From assembly GCF_021648825.1 (NCBI RefSeq), contig NZ_JAKJHS010000001.1:124001-188000 (forward strand): a stretch of DNA of 64,000 nt, read 5' to 3'. Positions 1 to 8,490 of this stretch are shown one piece after another. The position numbers and the translations under genes are program-made. The notes under the pieces were generated by a model. The model saw nothing but the letters and a program-made list of their open reading frames with translations, ran no database searches and was not told the origin of the DNA. Position 1 is the first letter of the stretch. Each line of letters opens with the position of its first letter. This stretch comes from Rhizobium halophilum. Lineage in GTDB: Bacteria; Pseudomonadota; Alphaproteobacteria; Rhizobiales; Rhizobiaceae.

Positions 1-1008
1 CCCGTCATGATGGTCCTTCTGGCTGTCGCCCCCTTCCTCTTGCCGGAGTACAAGAGCGACGACGCCGGCCGCATCGATCTCGTGAGCGTGGTGCTGTCGC
101 TGGCGACGGTTCTGCCTGTGATCTACGGCATCAAGCACATGGCTGCAGACGGGTTCGAGCTCATCCAGCTGCCATATCTTGCGGTCGGACTTCTCTTCGG
201 CGCCGCCTTCATCCGCCGCCAGAAGCGGCTGGCTGATCCGCTGATCGATCTCGCACTGTTCCGGAACGCGGCCTTCAACGCGTCGCTGTTGGTCAATCTC
301 GCAGGCATCTTCTTCGTCTTCGGCGTCTTCCTCTTCCAGAACCTCTTCCTTCAGCTCGTGCTGGGGCTCACGCCCCTGAAGGCGGCACTGTGGTCGGCGC
401 CATCCGCTCTCGTCTTCACGATCATGTCCTTGCAGGCCTACCGCTTCACCAACCACTTCGGTCCGATCAGGACGGTGCTCGGAGGACTGGTGGTCAATGC
501 GGTCGGCACGGCGGCCATGGCGGTGGCGGCCTATTCGGAAAGCCTGCTCGGCATCCTCGGCGCCAGCATGATCATCGGCCTCGGCTTCGTTCCCGTCATC
601 CTCACGACAACCGGTCTGATCGTCGGCACGGCGCCGCCGGAACGGGCGGGGTCTGCCTCGGCGATCTCGGAAACAAGCGCCGAGTTTGGTGGAGCGCTCG
701 GCGTCGCCCTCCTCGGCAGCCTGGCAACGCTCGTCTACCGGACGGCGATGAACGGCACCGATCTCAGGGGGCTCAACGCCCAGCAGGCGGAAGCAGTGTC
801 GGAGACCCTCGCCGGTGCGGTGGAGACCGCACAGCAGCTTCCACTCTCGGCTTCGGCCATCTGGCTCCCGGCGGCAAAGAGCGGCTTCGCGCTGGGCTTC
901 TCGCTCTGTTGCATCGTCGTTACCGCAACCCTGCTTCTCCTCGCCCTGCTTGCCCGCCGCGTCTATGCCGCTGCCCGGATCGACGAGAGCGCTTTAGCAT
1001 CCCACTGA
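1..1008 (+). CDS. MFS drug exporter of the DHA2 (QacA/SmvA-like) type, 5' end outside window
   Basis: The reading frame is open from base 1, so this is the C-terminal part of a longer protein; the Met at base 7 is probably internal. About 335 residues are visible, with repeated hydrophobic segments. The first block, a Pro-rich turn followed by long helices and a Lys/Arg-rich loop, resembles the central region of 14-helix drug:H+ antiporters such as QacA and SmvA. The segment GTAPPERAGSASAISETSAE, before the last helices, is typical of that family. It probably exports a toxic or cationic compound across the inner membrane, but the substrate cannot be read from sequence. It converges on the UdgX gene with only 21 bases between. 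Confidence 0.85.
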   Translation, partial: PVMMVLLAVAPFLLPEYKSDDAGRIDLVSVVLSLATVLPVIYGIKHMAADGFELIQLPYLAVGLLFGAAFIRRQKRLADPLIDLALFRNAAFNASLLVNLAGIFFVFGVFLFQNLFLQLVLGLTPLKAALWSAPSALVFTIMSLQAYRFTNHFGPIRTVLGGLVVNAVGTAAMAVAAYSESLLGILGASMIIGLGFVPVILTTTGLIVGTAPPERAGSASAISETSAEFGGALGVALLGSLATLVYRTAMNGTDLRGLNAQQAEAVSETLAGAVETAQQLPLSASAIWLPAAKSGFALGFSLCCIVVTATLLLLALLARRVYAAARIDESALASH

Positions 1009-1029
1009 ACCGGGCACGGCTCAACTGGC

Positions 1030-2490
1030 TCATGCAAAACCCGCAGCAAGCCTTTGAACGGACTCCATATCCTGACGGAAGCGGATCATTTCCTTCGCCT
1101 TGAGGCCTGGATCCGGAATGCGCAGCAGATAGGACGGGTGAACGGTCACGAAGAGAACCTGTCCATCCTCCATGGTCAGCGGCTTACTTCGGACATCCGC
1201 AAGCTTCTGCTTCTCGTCCGTCAGTGCAAAATAGGCCGTCGCTCCCATGGCGACGATCAGTTTCGGCTGCACGAAATCAAGCTCCTGCTTCAGCCACCAG
1301 CGGCATTGCTGGATCTCTCCCTGGTTTGGCTTCTGGTGGATGCGGCGCTTCCCCCGGGCCTCGTACTTGAAGTGCTTCACCGCATTGGTGACGTAGAGCG
1401 AGCGGCGATCGCGCCCGACCTCGCGCAGCACATCGTTAAAGACCTGTCCTGCCGGACCGACAAACGGCTTGCCGGCAAGATCCTCCTGGTCGCCCGGCTG
1501 CTCCCCGACGACCATCACCTTTGCCTGCTCCGGCCCCTGCCCGAAGACCGTCTGCGTTGCCATACAGTGAAGCGTGCAGCGGGTGCAGTGTCGCGCCTCC
1601 TGCCTCACAGCCTCAAGTGTTCCCGCAGGAGCAACATCAACAGCCGGTGCATTCGCTGCCGCCTCCTGCAGCCGATGGTGGAACGGGAGCGGCTCGCTTG
1701 CCGCCCTTGCCGCCATCTCCAGCACGCTGCGCTCGGCGTTGGCGATCAGGCCGGGAATGAGCTCCGCCTCCGGCAAATTCTTCCAGTACTTCTTCGGCAT
1801 CTCCGCCGTCATCGCCTTCACCTTCAGGCGCGCCGGATTGAAGATGGAGGCGTAATACGTCCGCCACAGATCATCCGTCTCGTCTTTAAGGTCCGGCTTC
1901 TCCGCCGGCTCCGTGCTCGTGAGCAAGGTTTCGCCATCCCAGGAGGCGGATCCCTTGGGCGTCGCGATTAACCAGTCCATGTCGTTGAACCGGCGTTGGA
2001 AGAACGGCGCCACGCGCTCAACGATGAAATGATCAGGCTCGAACCAGGCGACGAAGCGCCGCCGTCCCGCCGTTCGCGGTGGCAGCGGCAATTCCTTGAA
2101 ACGCACGAAGGCCGTCATCTTGTGATAGTCGCGCCCGACGGACTTCGCCATCTGCCGTGCTTCCACCACATCGGCATCGGCCGCCATTGCTAGTGTGTTT
2201 CGGTCGCGCGCCAGCCGGACGAGGAGCCGGTAGAGTAGCGCGAAACGCCGCGAATCACTGTGGCAAATAACGCCGCCCGCTAGCTTGATGAAGTCGGGCG
2301 GTACAGAAACCACGCCCACCTCCGGTTTCGGCGCCGGCAGGTCTTGGCGCTGATCGGCGAAGAGGCGGCCCATCGCATCCGGCGTCTGCCAGACAACCTC
2401 ATCCGGGTCCACGCCCGCCTGGAGCAGTACGCGTGCAGCCTCCCGCCACTCGCCAAGATCGCCCCTGCCCTCCAGCGTGACCGTGTACAT
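1030..2490 (-). CDS. UdgX-family uracil-DNA binding protein fused to an N-terminal DUF4130 domain
   Basis: 486 residues. The N-terminal half (about 1-260) resembles DUF4130, found in putative DNA-repair proteins. The C-terminal half (about 290-486) is a family-4-like uracil-DNA glycosylase. Cys302, Cys305, Cys309 and Cys396 are candidates for the Fe-S cluster ligands. The uracil-pocket motif GEQPG is at 329-333 and HPS is at 451-453. The loop KRRIH ends at His385, matching the UdgX-specific R-loop whose His is known in mycobacterial UdgX to bond covalently to the abasic site after uracil removal. The ATG overlaps the upstream stop as TGATG, so it is translationally coupled to the radical-SAM gene. 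Inferred role: tight binding or repair of uracil-containing DNA together with that partner. Confidence 0.9.
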   Translation of the reverse strand: MYTVTLEGRGDLGEWREAARVLLQAGVDPDEVVWQTPDAMGRLFADQRQDLPAPKPEVGVVSVPPDFIKLAGGVICHSDSRRFALLYRLLVRLARDRNTLAMAADADVVEARQMAKSVGRDYHKMTAFVRFKELPLPPRTAGRRRFVAWFEPDHFIVERVAPFFQRRFNDMDWLIATPKGSASWDGETLLTSTEPAEKPDLKDETDDLWRTYYASIFNPARLKVKAMTAEMPKKYWKNLPEAELIPGLIANAERSVLEMAARAASEPLPFHHRLQEAAANAPAVDVAPAGTLEAVRQEARHCTRCTLHCMATQTVFGQGPEQAKVMVVGEQPGDQEDLAGKPFVGPAGQVFNDVLREVGRDRRSLYVTNAVKHFKYEARGKRRIHQKPNQGEIQQCRWWLKQELDFVQPKLIVAMGATAYFALTDEKQKLADVRSKPLTMEDGQVLFVTVHPSYLLRIPDPGLKAKEMIRFRQDMESVQRLAAGFA

Positions 2491-3734
2491 CAGAGCAACG
2501 ACAGCTGTTCCGGCTTCGGCTCGAACATCGCCCGCAGATCGGGTCGGTCGACGAGACGATGCGGCGTCCAGCCATCTGCCGTGATGAAGGGCTGCACCTT
2601 CTTCAGCGACACGCCGAGCCGCTTCAGATCGTCCAGCCGCAGTCGCGAGAACCGGCGGGCCGAGATAATTGCCTTTACCGTCTTAGTGCCGAGGCCCGGC
2701 ACTCGCAGCAGCATTTCCCGGTCGGCTCGGTTCACATCGACCGGAAATCGTTCGCGGTGGCCAAGTGCCCAAGCGAGCTTTGGATCGAGATCGAGGTCGA
2801 GCATACCGTCCGCCCGCGCCGACGTGATCTCGCCGATGTCGAAACCATAGAAGCGGTAGAGCCAATCCGCCTGATAGAGCCGGTGTTCGCGCATCAGCGG
2901 CGGCTTGATCAGCGGCAGGTTCTTCGATGAATCCGGAATGGGGCTGAAGGCGGAATAATAGACGCGCTTGAGGCCATAACTTCCGTACAGCCGGGCGCTC
3001 GTACCGAGGATCGTCGCGTCGTTGGCTCCGTCCGCCCCGACGATCATCTGCGTGCTCTGGCCAGCCGGTGCAAACCGCCGCTTCCGCTTCGTCTGCAGCG
3101 TCGGCTCGCTCATTTCCTCGATCTTGAGCCGCAGTTCGCCCATGGAGCGACGAATGCCATCCGGCTGCTTCTCCGGCGCATATCGGGTGATGCCGGCATC
3201 GGTCGGCAGTTCGATGTTAAGCGACAGCCGATCTGCGTAAAGACCGGCTTCCTCAATCAGATGCGGCGACGCCTCTGGAATGGACTTGAGATGAATATAG
3301 CCGCGGAAGTTGTGCGTCGTTCTCAGCTCCCGCGCAATTCGCACCATCTCCTCCATCGTGTGGTCGGAGGAGCGGATGATGCCCGACGAGAGAAACAGCC
3401 CTTCGATATAGTTGCGGCGATAAAACTCCAGCGTCAGCCAAATCACCTCCTCTACTGTAAACCGCGCCCGCTCAACGTTGCTGGACGAGCGGTTGATGCA
3501 ATAGGCGCAGTCATAGATGCAGAAGTTCGTGAGCAGGATTTTGAGCAGCGAAATGCATCGCCCATCCGGCGCATAGGCGTGGCAAATCCCTGACCCCTCT
3601 GTTGATCCAAGGCCACCAGAGGAGAGCGAGCTACGTCTGACCGTGCCGCTAGAGGCGCAGGACGCATCGTATTTGGCAGCGTCAGAGAGAATGGCTAGCC
3701 GATCTTTTAGAGACTTCTTCATTAGACTGTTCAC
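2490..3734 (-). CDS. Putative DNA modification/repair radical SAM protein
   Basis: 414 residues. Cys72, Cys76 and Cys79 form the CX3CX2C signature that binds the radical-SAM 4Fe-4S cluster. The C-terminus (about 334-390) holds a helix-hairpin-helix element with VPGLGTKTVKAI, a DNA-binding fold. This domain order matches the family usually annotated as putative DNA modification/repair radical SAM protein, which co-occurs with DUF4130-UdgX fusions. The chosen GTG start has GGAAG eight bases upstream; an ATG four codons further in (3722) is an alternative. It is the first gene of the pair and ends inside the next start codon. Reaction and substrate are unknown; acting on DNA is inferred from the HhH and the partner. 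Confidence 0.88.
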   Translation of the reverse strand: MNSLMKKSLKDRLAILSDAAKYDASCASSGTVRRSSLSSGGLGSTEGSGICHAYAPDGRCISLLKILLTNFCIYDCAYCINRSSSNVERARFTVEEVIWLTLEFYRRNYIEGLFLSSGIIRSSDHTMEEMVRIARELRTTHNFRGYIHLKSIPEASPHLIEEAGLYADRLSLNIELPTDAGITRYAPEKQPDGIRRSMGELRLKIEEMSEPTLQTKRKRRFAPAGQSTQMIVGADGANDATILGTSARLYGSYGLKRVYYSAFSPIPDSSKNLPLIKPPLMREHRLYQADWLYRFYGFDIGEITSARADGMLDLDLDPKLAWALGHRERFPVDVNRADREMLLRVPGLGTKTVKAIISARRFSRLRLDDLKRLGVSLKKVQPFITADGWTPHRLVDRPDLRAMFEPKPEQLSLL

Positions 3735-3847
3735 TAAATGTTCTTCCGGAGAAGGTCAATAGCGGAGCTGGCTTCTGCTTCACAACCTTGAAAGTGACGC
3801 CTGATGCACCATCTCGAAAATGCTGGAGTTTTCAGGGGGACCTCTGT

Positions 3848-3901
3848 TATAGTTCCAGAAATTTTGATGTGTGGATGGTTCCGAAGTTTTGCTCCGGAAC
3901 C
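3848..3901 (+). promoter_or_regulatory. greA leader: -10-like box and terminator-like hairpin
   Basis: A TATAGT box (3848-3853) is followed by a 7-bp inverted repeat, GGTTCCG (3877-3883) and CGGAACC (3895-3901), then a T-rich tract up to about 3913. The hairpin ends about 50 bases before the greA ATG, so transcripts could stop before the gene. I could not find a convincing -35 box. Confidence 0.45.
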
Positions 3902-3953
3902 TGTTTCTTTTTGTGGCCGCGGCTAGCGCAGCCACAGCGTGAAGGACAAGAAG

Positions 3954-4430
3954 ATGGTCGATAAGGTACCGATGACGCAGAACGGCTTTACCCAGTTGCA
4001 GGAGGAGTTGCGCTGGCGCCAGCAGGAGGAGCGTCCCCGCATCATCGAGGCGATCGCCGAGGCGCGCGCCCATGGCGACCTTTCCGAAAACGCGGAATAT
4101 CACGCGGCCAAGGAAGCGCAGAGCCACAACGAAGGCCGCATCACTGAGCTCGAAGATCTGATTGCGCGCGCCGAGGTTATCGACCTGTCGAAGATGTCGG
4201 GTGACAAGATCAAGTTCGGGGCCACCGTCAAGCTCGTCGACGAAGACACAGAAGAAGAGAAGACCTACCAGATCGTCGGCGACCAGGAAGCCGACGTGAA
4301 GGCAGGCCGCATCTCCGTCTCTTCCCCCATCGCCCGCGCGATGATCGGCAAGGAAGCGGGAGACTCGATCGAGGTCAACGCACCGGGCGGCTCGAAGGCC
4401 TACGAAATTCTCTCGGTTTCCTGGGGCTGA
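3954..4430 (+). CDS. greA: Transcription elongation factor GreA
   Basis: 158 residues, the usual GreA length. The N-terminal coiled coil carries the conserved [20 protein letters not shown] stretch whose acidic tip residues (Asp, Glu) enter the RNA polymerase secondary channel and stimulate cleavage of backtracked RNA. The C-terminal FKBP-like domain ends with [16 protein letters not shown]. The ATG at 3954 has GAAGGA about eight bases upstream; an in-frame GTG at 3939 would add five residues but lacks a site. It lies directly upstream of the LPS-core mannosyltransferase gene, as in Sinorhizobium. See the leader hairpin for possible attenuation. Confidence 0.97.
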   Translation: MVDKVPMTQNGFTQLQEELRWRQQEERPRIIEAIAEARAHGDLSENAEYHAAKEAQSHNEGRITELEDLIARAEVIDLSKMSGDKIKFGATVKLVDEDTEEEKTYQIVGDQEADVKAGRISVSSPIARAMIGKEAGDSIEVNAPGGSKAYEILSVSWG

Positions 4431-4441
4431 CGGTCGAACGG

Positions 4442-5506
4442 TTGGCTTCGCTTCGCGATATCACGGTCATCGCCCCGCACTTCAAGCGACGCCTTTCCGG
4501 CGTAACGTCGACGGTCGTTCAGCTCGTTCCAGAACAGGTTCGGCTTGGCCGGTCGATCGTGACGCTTGGACCTGGACTTCCTGATCACCTGCCGAAGTTG
4601 CGCTGGCGACAGTTCCCCGGACTTTGGAGACGGCCTGAGGGCAAACAGGTGCGCGTGTGGCACGCGCGCCGCAACAATGAGATGCTGGCAGGGATCGTGC
4701 TGAAGCACCTACTGCGCACGCCGCTGAAGCTGCTTTTTACATCCGCTGCACAGCGTCGGCACACGGGCTACACCAGATGGCTGATCCGCCAGATGGACGC
4801 TGTTGTGGCCACCAGCGTTCGCTCGGGCTCCTTCCTTGAGGTGCCACACACGGTGATTCGCCATGGGGTAGACCTCGACGTCTTCCGTCCCCCTCAGGGA
4901 GATGACGACACGATCGGCGCGACCGGGCTTCCTGGTAAATATCTAGTCGGATGCTTCGGCCGCGTCCGTCATCAGAAGGGTACAGACCTCTTCGTACGCG
5001 CGATGATCGAGCTCTTGCCGCAGCATCCAGAGTGGACGGCAGTGATCTGCGGCCGCGTAACCGTGGAGCATCAGGCCTTCGGCGACGAGTTGAAAGCCGC
5101 CGTCGTCGCCGCCGGTCTGGCCGACCGAATCCGATTTCTGGGCGAAGTGGACGACATCAAGCCGTGGTACCGCCGCCTGACCCTTTACGTTGCACCGTCC
5201 CGCAACGAAGGTTTCGGGCTGACCCCTCTCGAGGCTATGGCATCGCAGACGGTGGTGGTCGCGAGTGACGCCGGGGCCTATGCAGAGCAGATTGTGATGG
5301 GCATTACAGGAGCTGTAGCCCCTGCTGGCAACTATGAGGCTCTACGAGACGCAATTGCCAGCTATCTTGCTGACCCAGATCTCGCCTCTCGGTCGGGCAA
5401 GCAGGCGCGAGAGCACGTCGTTCGGAATTTCGGTTTGAGCAATGAGGCTGAAGAGTTGGAGATCGTATATGAGGCTCTACTAGCGCCGGCTGGGCTCGAA
5501 CGATGA
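4442..5506 (+). CDS. lpsB: Lipopolysaccharide core mannosyltransferase (LpsB/LpcC type)
   Basis: 354 residues, GT-B fold, GT4 family. The C-terminal half carries the retaining-glycosyltransferase motif PSRNEGFGLTPLEAM, with two Glu seven residues apart that contact the sugar nucleotide. The N-terminus (HFKRRLSGVTSTVVQL) and RVWHARRNNEM are characteristic of rhizobial LpsB/LpcC, which transfers mannose from GDP-mannose to the Kdo-linked inner core of LPS at the cytoplasmic face of the inner membrane. The apparent start is TTG, 11 bases after the greA stop, with only a weak ribosome site. Its stop overlaps the next ATG by four bases (ATGA), so the two are coupled. Confidence 0.88.
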   Translation: MASLRDITVIAPHFKRRLSGVTSTVVQLVPEQVRLGRSIVTLGPGLPDHLPKLRWRQFPGLWRRPEGKQVRVWHARRNNEMLAGIVLKHLLRTPLKLLFTSAAQRRHTGYTRWLIRQMDAVVATSVRSGSFLEVPHTVIRHGVDLDVFRPPQGDDDTIGATGLPGKYLVGCFGRVRHQKGTDLFVRAMIELLPQHPEWTAVICGRVTVEHQAFGDELKAAVVAAGLADRIRFLGEVDDIKPWYRRLTLYVAPSRNEGFGLTPLEAMASQTVVVASDAGAYAEQIVMGITGAVAPAGNYEALRDAIASYLADPDLASRSGKQAREHVVRNFGLSNEAEELEIVYEALLAPAGLER

Positions 5507-6723
5507 CCCGCATTGAATTCATTGGACACAGCAAACACCTTGGCAGAGTTGGCGACTCTGCGGAGGGCGCTGTCCTCCTCGTACCGCTCAAACTTCACCA
5601 GATCATCAGCCAACTCCTCGAGCGGGAGGGATGGCGGACTTTGGTCGCTTCCGCGGTCGGCCGCCATGACGTTGTGGATCTGCGACCACTGGTGGAGCGC
5701 AATCTGCTGCGCCGGCGTATTCGCCTCGGCTGGTTCTACGGCAGACCACTCGTGGCAGCGCTCTATCGAACATTCACCCTTGCCCGGGCGCGCGTCGCGG
5801 CTCGCCTCGTCCAGTCGCATCTGGATGAACACCCCGGCGCTCGTGTCATGGCGTTCAATGGCTTTCTGATACCCGACGCGCTGGCCTTGGCTGTAGGCGA
5901 GGCGTTGGGGCGTGAGCGCATGGTCCTCGAACAAGGGTTCTTTCCCGCCACCAATCAGTACGACACCCGAGGCATAAACTACGACAGCAGTCTTCCGCGA
6001 GATCCGGCCTTTTATCGGATGGTGGCACACCGTGTCCCTGCAGACATACCTGCTGGTCTCGTGCATCGCATCTCCAAGCAGAAGCATACCAAACCCGCGA
6101 CGATGCCGGGGCGCTATGTCTTTGTTCCGTTCCAAGTCCCCAGCGACATGCAGGTGCTCGCTCATTCTCCGTGGATCCGGGACATGGTGCACTTCTACGA
6201 GGTTATTGCCCGGCTGGCCGACAAGCGCCCCGACCTTAACTTCGTCGTAAAGGAACATCCGAGCTTCCCACTATCGATCCAGGACCGCGTCACGAAGCAC
6301 CACCGCATCTGGTTTGCGAACCACAACGAGACACGAAGTCTGATCGAAGGTGCGCAGGCGCTTATCGTCATCAACTCCACGGTCGGGCTTGAAGGTCTTT
6401 TCCTTCAGAAGAAGGTCGTGACGCTAGGCAATGCACCCTACAATGTGGAAGGTCTCGTTCTTCATGCGGAGGATGAAGAGGCGCTTCTCGCGGCCGTCGA
6501 CGTCCTTGATACCTGGACGCCAGATCCGGATCTGCGGGCGGCTTACATTCGCTATGTCTATAACGTATTCCTGTTGAAGGGCGACCACAAAGCACCAGAC
6601 GACCAATTCCTGTCCGCACTCCGCAGGCGCGCAGCCCGCAAGGATGAGCATAGCCTCCGACTAGAAGAATTCGCAGCAGTCTTGGGCCGAGATAGCACCA
6701 TGTCCGCGACAAAAGACGTGTGA
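5503..6723 (+). CDS. Capsule-polysaccharide-type glycosyltransferase (KpsS/KpsC-like)
   Basis: 406 residues without a signal peptide. The C-terminal half shows FVVKEHPSF, then INSTVGLEGL and KKVVTLGNAPYN, the pattern of the capsule polysaccharide biosynthesis family (KpsS/KpsC/LipB) of Kdo-type transferases. The gene overlaps lpsB by four bases and so probably adds a sugar to the LPS core or to a surface polysaccharide. In Sinorhizobium meliloti this position between lpsB and lrp holds lpsE, lpsD and lpsC instead. Donor and acceptor are unknown; assignment to LPS rather than capsule rests on context only. Confidence 0.75.
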   Translation: MTRIEFIGHSKHLGRVGDSAEGAVLLVPLKLHQIISQLLEREGWRTLVASAVGRHDVVDLRPLVERNLLRRRIRLGWFYGRPLVAALYRTFTLARARVAARLVQSHLDEHPGARVMAFNGFLIPDALALAVGEALGRERMVLEQGFFPATNQYDTRGINYDSSLPRDPAFYRMVAHRVPADIPAGLVHRISKQKHTKPATMPGRYVFVPFQVPSDMQVLAHSPWIRDMVHFYEVIARLADKRPDLNFVVKEHPSFPLSIQDRVTKHHRIWFANHNETRSLIEGAQALIVINSTVGLEGLFLQKKVVTLGNAPYNVEGLVLHAEDEEALLAAVDVLDTWTPDPDLRAAYIRYVYNVFLLKGDHKAPDDQFLSALRRRAARKDEHSLRLEEFAAVLGRDSTMSATKDV

Positions 6724-6780
6724 CCTGGATCGGAGCGAGGAGCGACCCCTCCTTAGGCCGATCTTGCTACCGTTACCGCC

Positions 6781-7275
6781 TCAGACGCGGGCACTGTCAG
6801 GCGGCGCCTGAACCTCAACCAAACCCAGCTTCTTTACCTGTCGGATCGTCAGCATTGTCCTCACTGTATCCACGTGCTCGTCTGCCGTCAGCACCTCCAT
6901 CACGAAATCCTGGAAGACGCTGAGGTTCTGGGCGGTGCAACGTAGAAGGAAGTCGCTGTCGCCGGAGACCATCCAGGCCTCCCGCACGATCGGCCACTTT
7001 TCCACGCGAGAGGCAAACGACTTCAGATCCCCGTCGGCCTGGCGCTTCAGTCCGACCATGCAGAATGCGACCAGGTCAAAGCCCATCTTGGGTCCATTGA
7101 GGAGCGCATGATAGCCTTCGATGACGCCAGCCTCTTCAAGCTTTCGGACTCGGCGAAGGCATGGAGGCGCGGAAATACCAACCCTCTCGGCAAGCTCCAC
7201 GTTGGTCATCCGACCATCCTGCTGCAGCTCGCGCAGGATCTTGATATCGATGGCGTCCAGATCGGCGCGAAACAC
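6781..7275 (-). CDS. lrp: Lrp/AsnC family transcriptional regulator
   Basis: 164 residues. An N-terminal winged helix (LDAIDIKILRELQQDGRMTN, then SAPPCLRRVRKLEEAGVI) is followed by an alphabeta ligand-binding/oligomerisation domain (about 65-150). I chose the GTG at 7275 because it has AAGGGGA five bases upstream and gives the usual family length; the longer frame to 7344 adds a non-conserved tail. It converges with the glycosyltransferase and is divergent from trxB. Leucine-responsive global regulation is typical of the family, but the effector here is not known. The gene lies in the same place relative to greA-lpsB as lrp in S. meliloti. Confidence 0.9.
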   Translation of the reverse strand: MFRADLDAIDIKILRELQQDGRMTNVELAERVGISAPPCLRRVRKLEEAGVIEGYHALLNGPKMGFDLVAFCMVGLKRQADGDLKSFASRVEKWPIVREAWMVSGDSDFLLRCTAQNLSVFQDFVMEVLTADEHVDTVRTMLTIRQVKKLGLVEVQAPPDSARV

Positions 7276-7507
7276 AGTCGTCCCCTTTGGTTTTGGCAAG
7301 CTTTTAGCCGAACTCGCCTGCAACGCAAGGCGAGCAACGGGCATATCCCTGCACAGGATGCAACTGTTCTGTTATTAACGCAGGGCTGCTCTTGATGTAG
7401 CGCATGGATAAACCTTAAATGCCCCAAACATAGCGGTAGATTGAGATCCGCATCCCCATATGAGGGGTGCGCATTCGCGCCACGCTCTACCGGCTGAAAG
7501 GAAGGCC

Positions 7508-8482
7508 ATGTCTGCCCGTCACACCCAAGTTCTCATCATTGGCTCTGGCCCTGCCGGCTATACGGCCGCGATCTACGCCGCGCGTGCCATGCTCAAGCCC
7601 GTTCTGATTGCCGGCATGGAGCAGGGTGGGCAGTTGATGATCACCACGGATGTCGAAAACTACCCGGGCTTTGCTGATCCGATTCAGGGTCCCTGGCTCA
7701 TGGAGCAGATGCTCAACCAGGCGACGCATGTCGGCACTGAGATCGTCAATGACCTGGTAACTGAGGTGGAGCTTTCCCGCCAGCCCTTCACGGTTCGCAC
7801 CGACTCCGGCGCCATTTGGACGGCAGACACCCTGATCATCGCCACGGGTGCCAAGGCCAAGTGGCTGGGCATCGAGAGCGAGCAGCGCTTCCAGGGCTTC
7901 GGCGTCTCGGCCTGCGCCACCTGCGACGGCTTCTTTTATCGCAACAAGGACGTGATCGTCGTGGGCGGCGGCAATTCTGCCGTGGAAGAGGCGCTTTATC
8001 TCTCCAACATCGCCAAGACGGTTACGGTCGTGCACCGGCGCGAAAGCTTCCGGTCGGAAAAGATCCTTGCCGAACGCCTTTTCCAGCGCCCGAACGTCCA
8101 GGTGTTGTGGAACACGGAAATTGCAGAGATCACAGGCGAACCCGCCAAGCCGCCGATGCCGCCATCCGTAAACGGTGTTCGCCTGCGCGATACCCGCACC
8201 GGCGTCATCAGCGACAAGATCATCGACGGGGTGTTCGTCGCGATTGGCCATGCGCCAGCCACGGAACTCTTCAAGGACACGCTCAGGGTGAAGCCGAATG
8301 GATACCTCTGGACGGCACCGGATTCCACGGCAACCAGCATGCCGGGCGTGTTTGCTGCCGGCGACGTCACCGACGATACTTTCCGCCAGGCAATCACGGC
8401 AGCCGGCATGGGCTGCATGGCTGCACTCGAGGCCGAGCGGTATCTCGCAGGAATCCAGCCGATCGCTGAAGCCGCGGAGTGA
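7508..8482 (+). CDS. trxB: Thioredoxin-disulfide reductase
   Basis: 324 residues, normal length. The N-terminal FAD-binding GSGPAGYTAAIYAARA and the redox-active CATC (Cys136, Cys139) are intact. The NADPH-binding VVGGGNSAVEEALYL lies between, and the C-terminal FAD motif GVFAAGDVTD is present. It reduces thioredoxin with NADPH in the cytoplasm. The ATG at 7508 follows GAAAGGAAGG; the frame extends upstream to 7460 without similarity. Only eight bases separate it from the LysR-type gene downstream, so they form an operon; LsrB is known in Sinorhizobium to act in redox responses. Confidence 0.97.
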   Translation: MSARHTQVLIIGSGPAGYTAAIYAARAMLKPVLIAGMEQGGQLMITTDVENYPGFADPIQGPWLMEQMLNQATHVGTEIVNDLVTEVELSRQPFTVRTDSGAIWTADTLIIATGAKAKWLGIESEQRFQGFGVSACATCDGFFYRNKDVIVVGGGNSAVEEALYLSNIAKTVTVVHRRESFRSEKILAERLFQRPNVQVLWNTEIAEITGEPAKPPMPPSVNGVRLRDTRTGVISDKIIDGVFVAIGHAPATELFKDTLRVKPNGYLWTAPDSTATSMPGVFAAGDVTDDTFRQAITAAGMGCMAALEAERYLAGIQPIAEAAE

Positions 8483-8490
8483 CCTGAAGC

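Noticed and set aside
1054-1971. Long plus-strand open frame opposite UdgX
   Set aside because: Antisense to a gene with clear motifs; Arg/Leu-rich translation with no domain, typical of shadow frames in GC-rich DNA.
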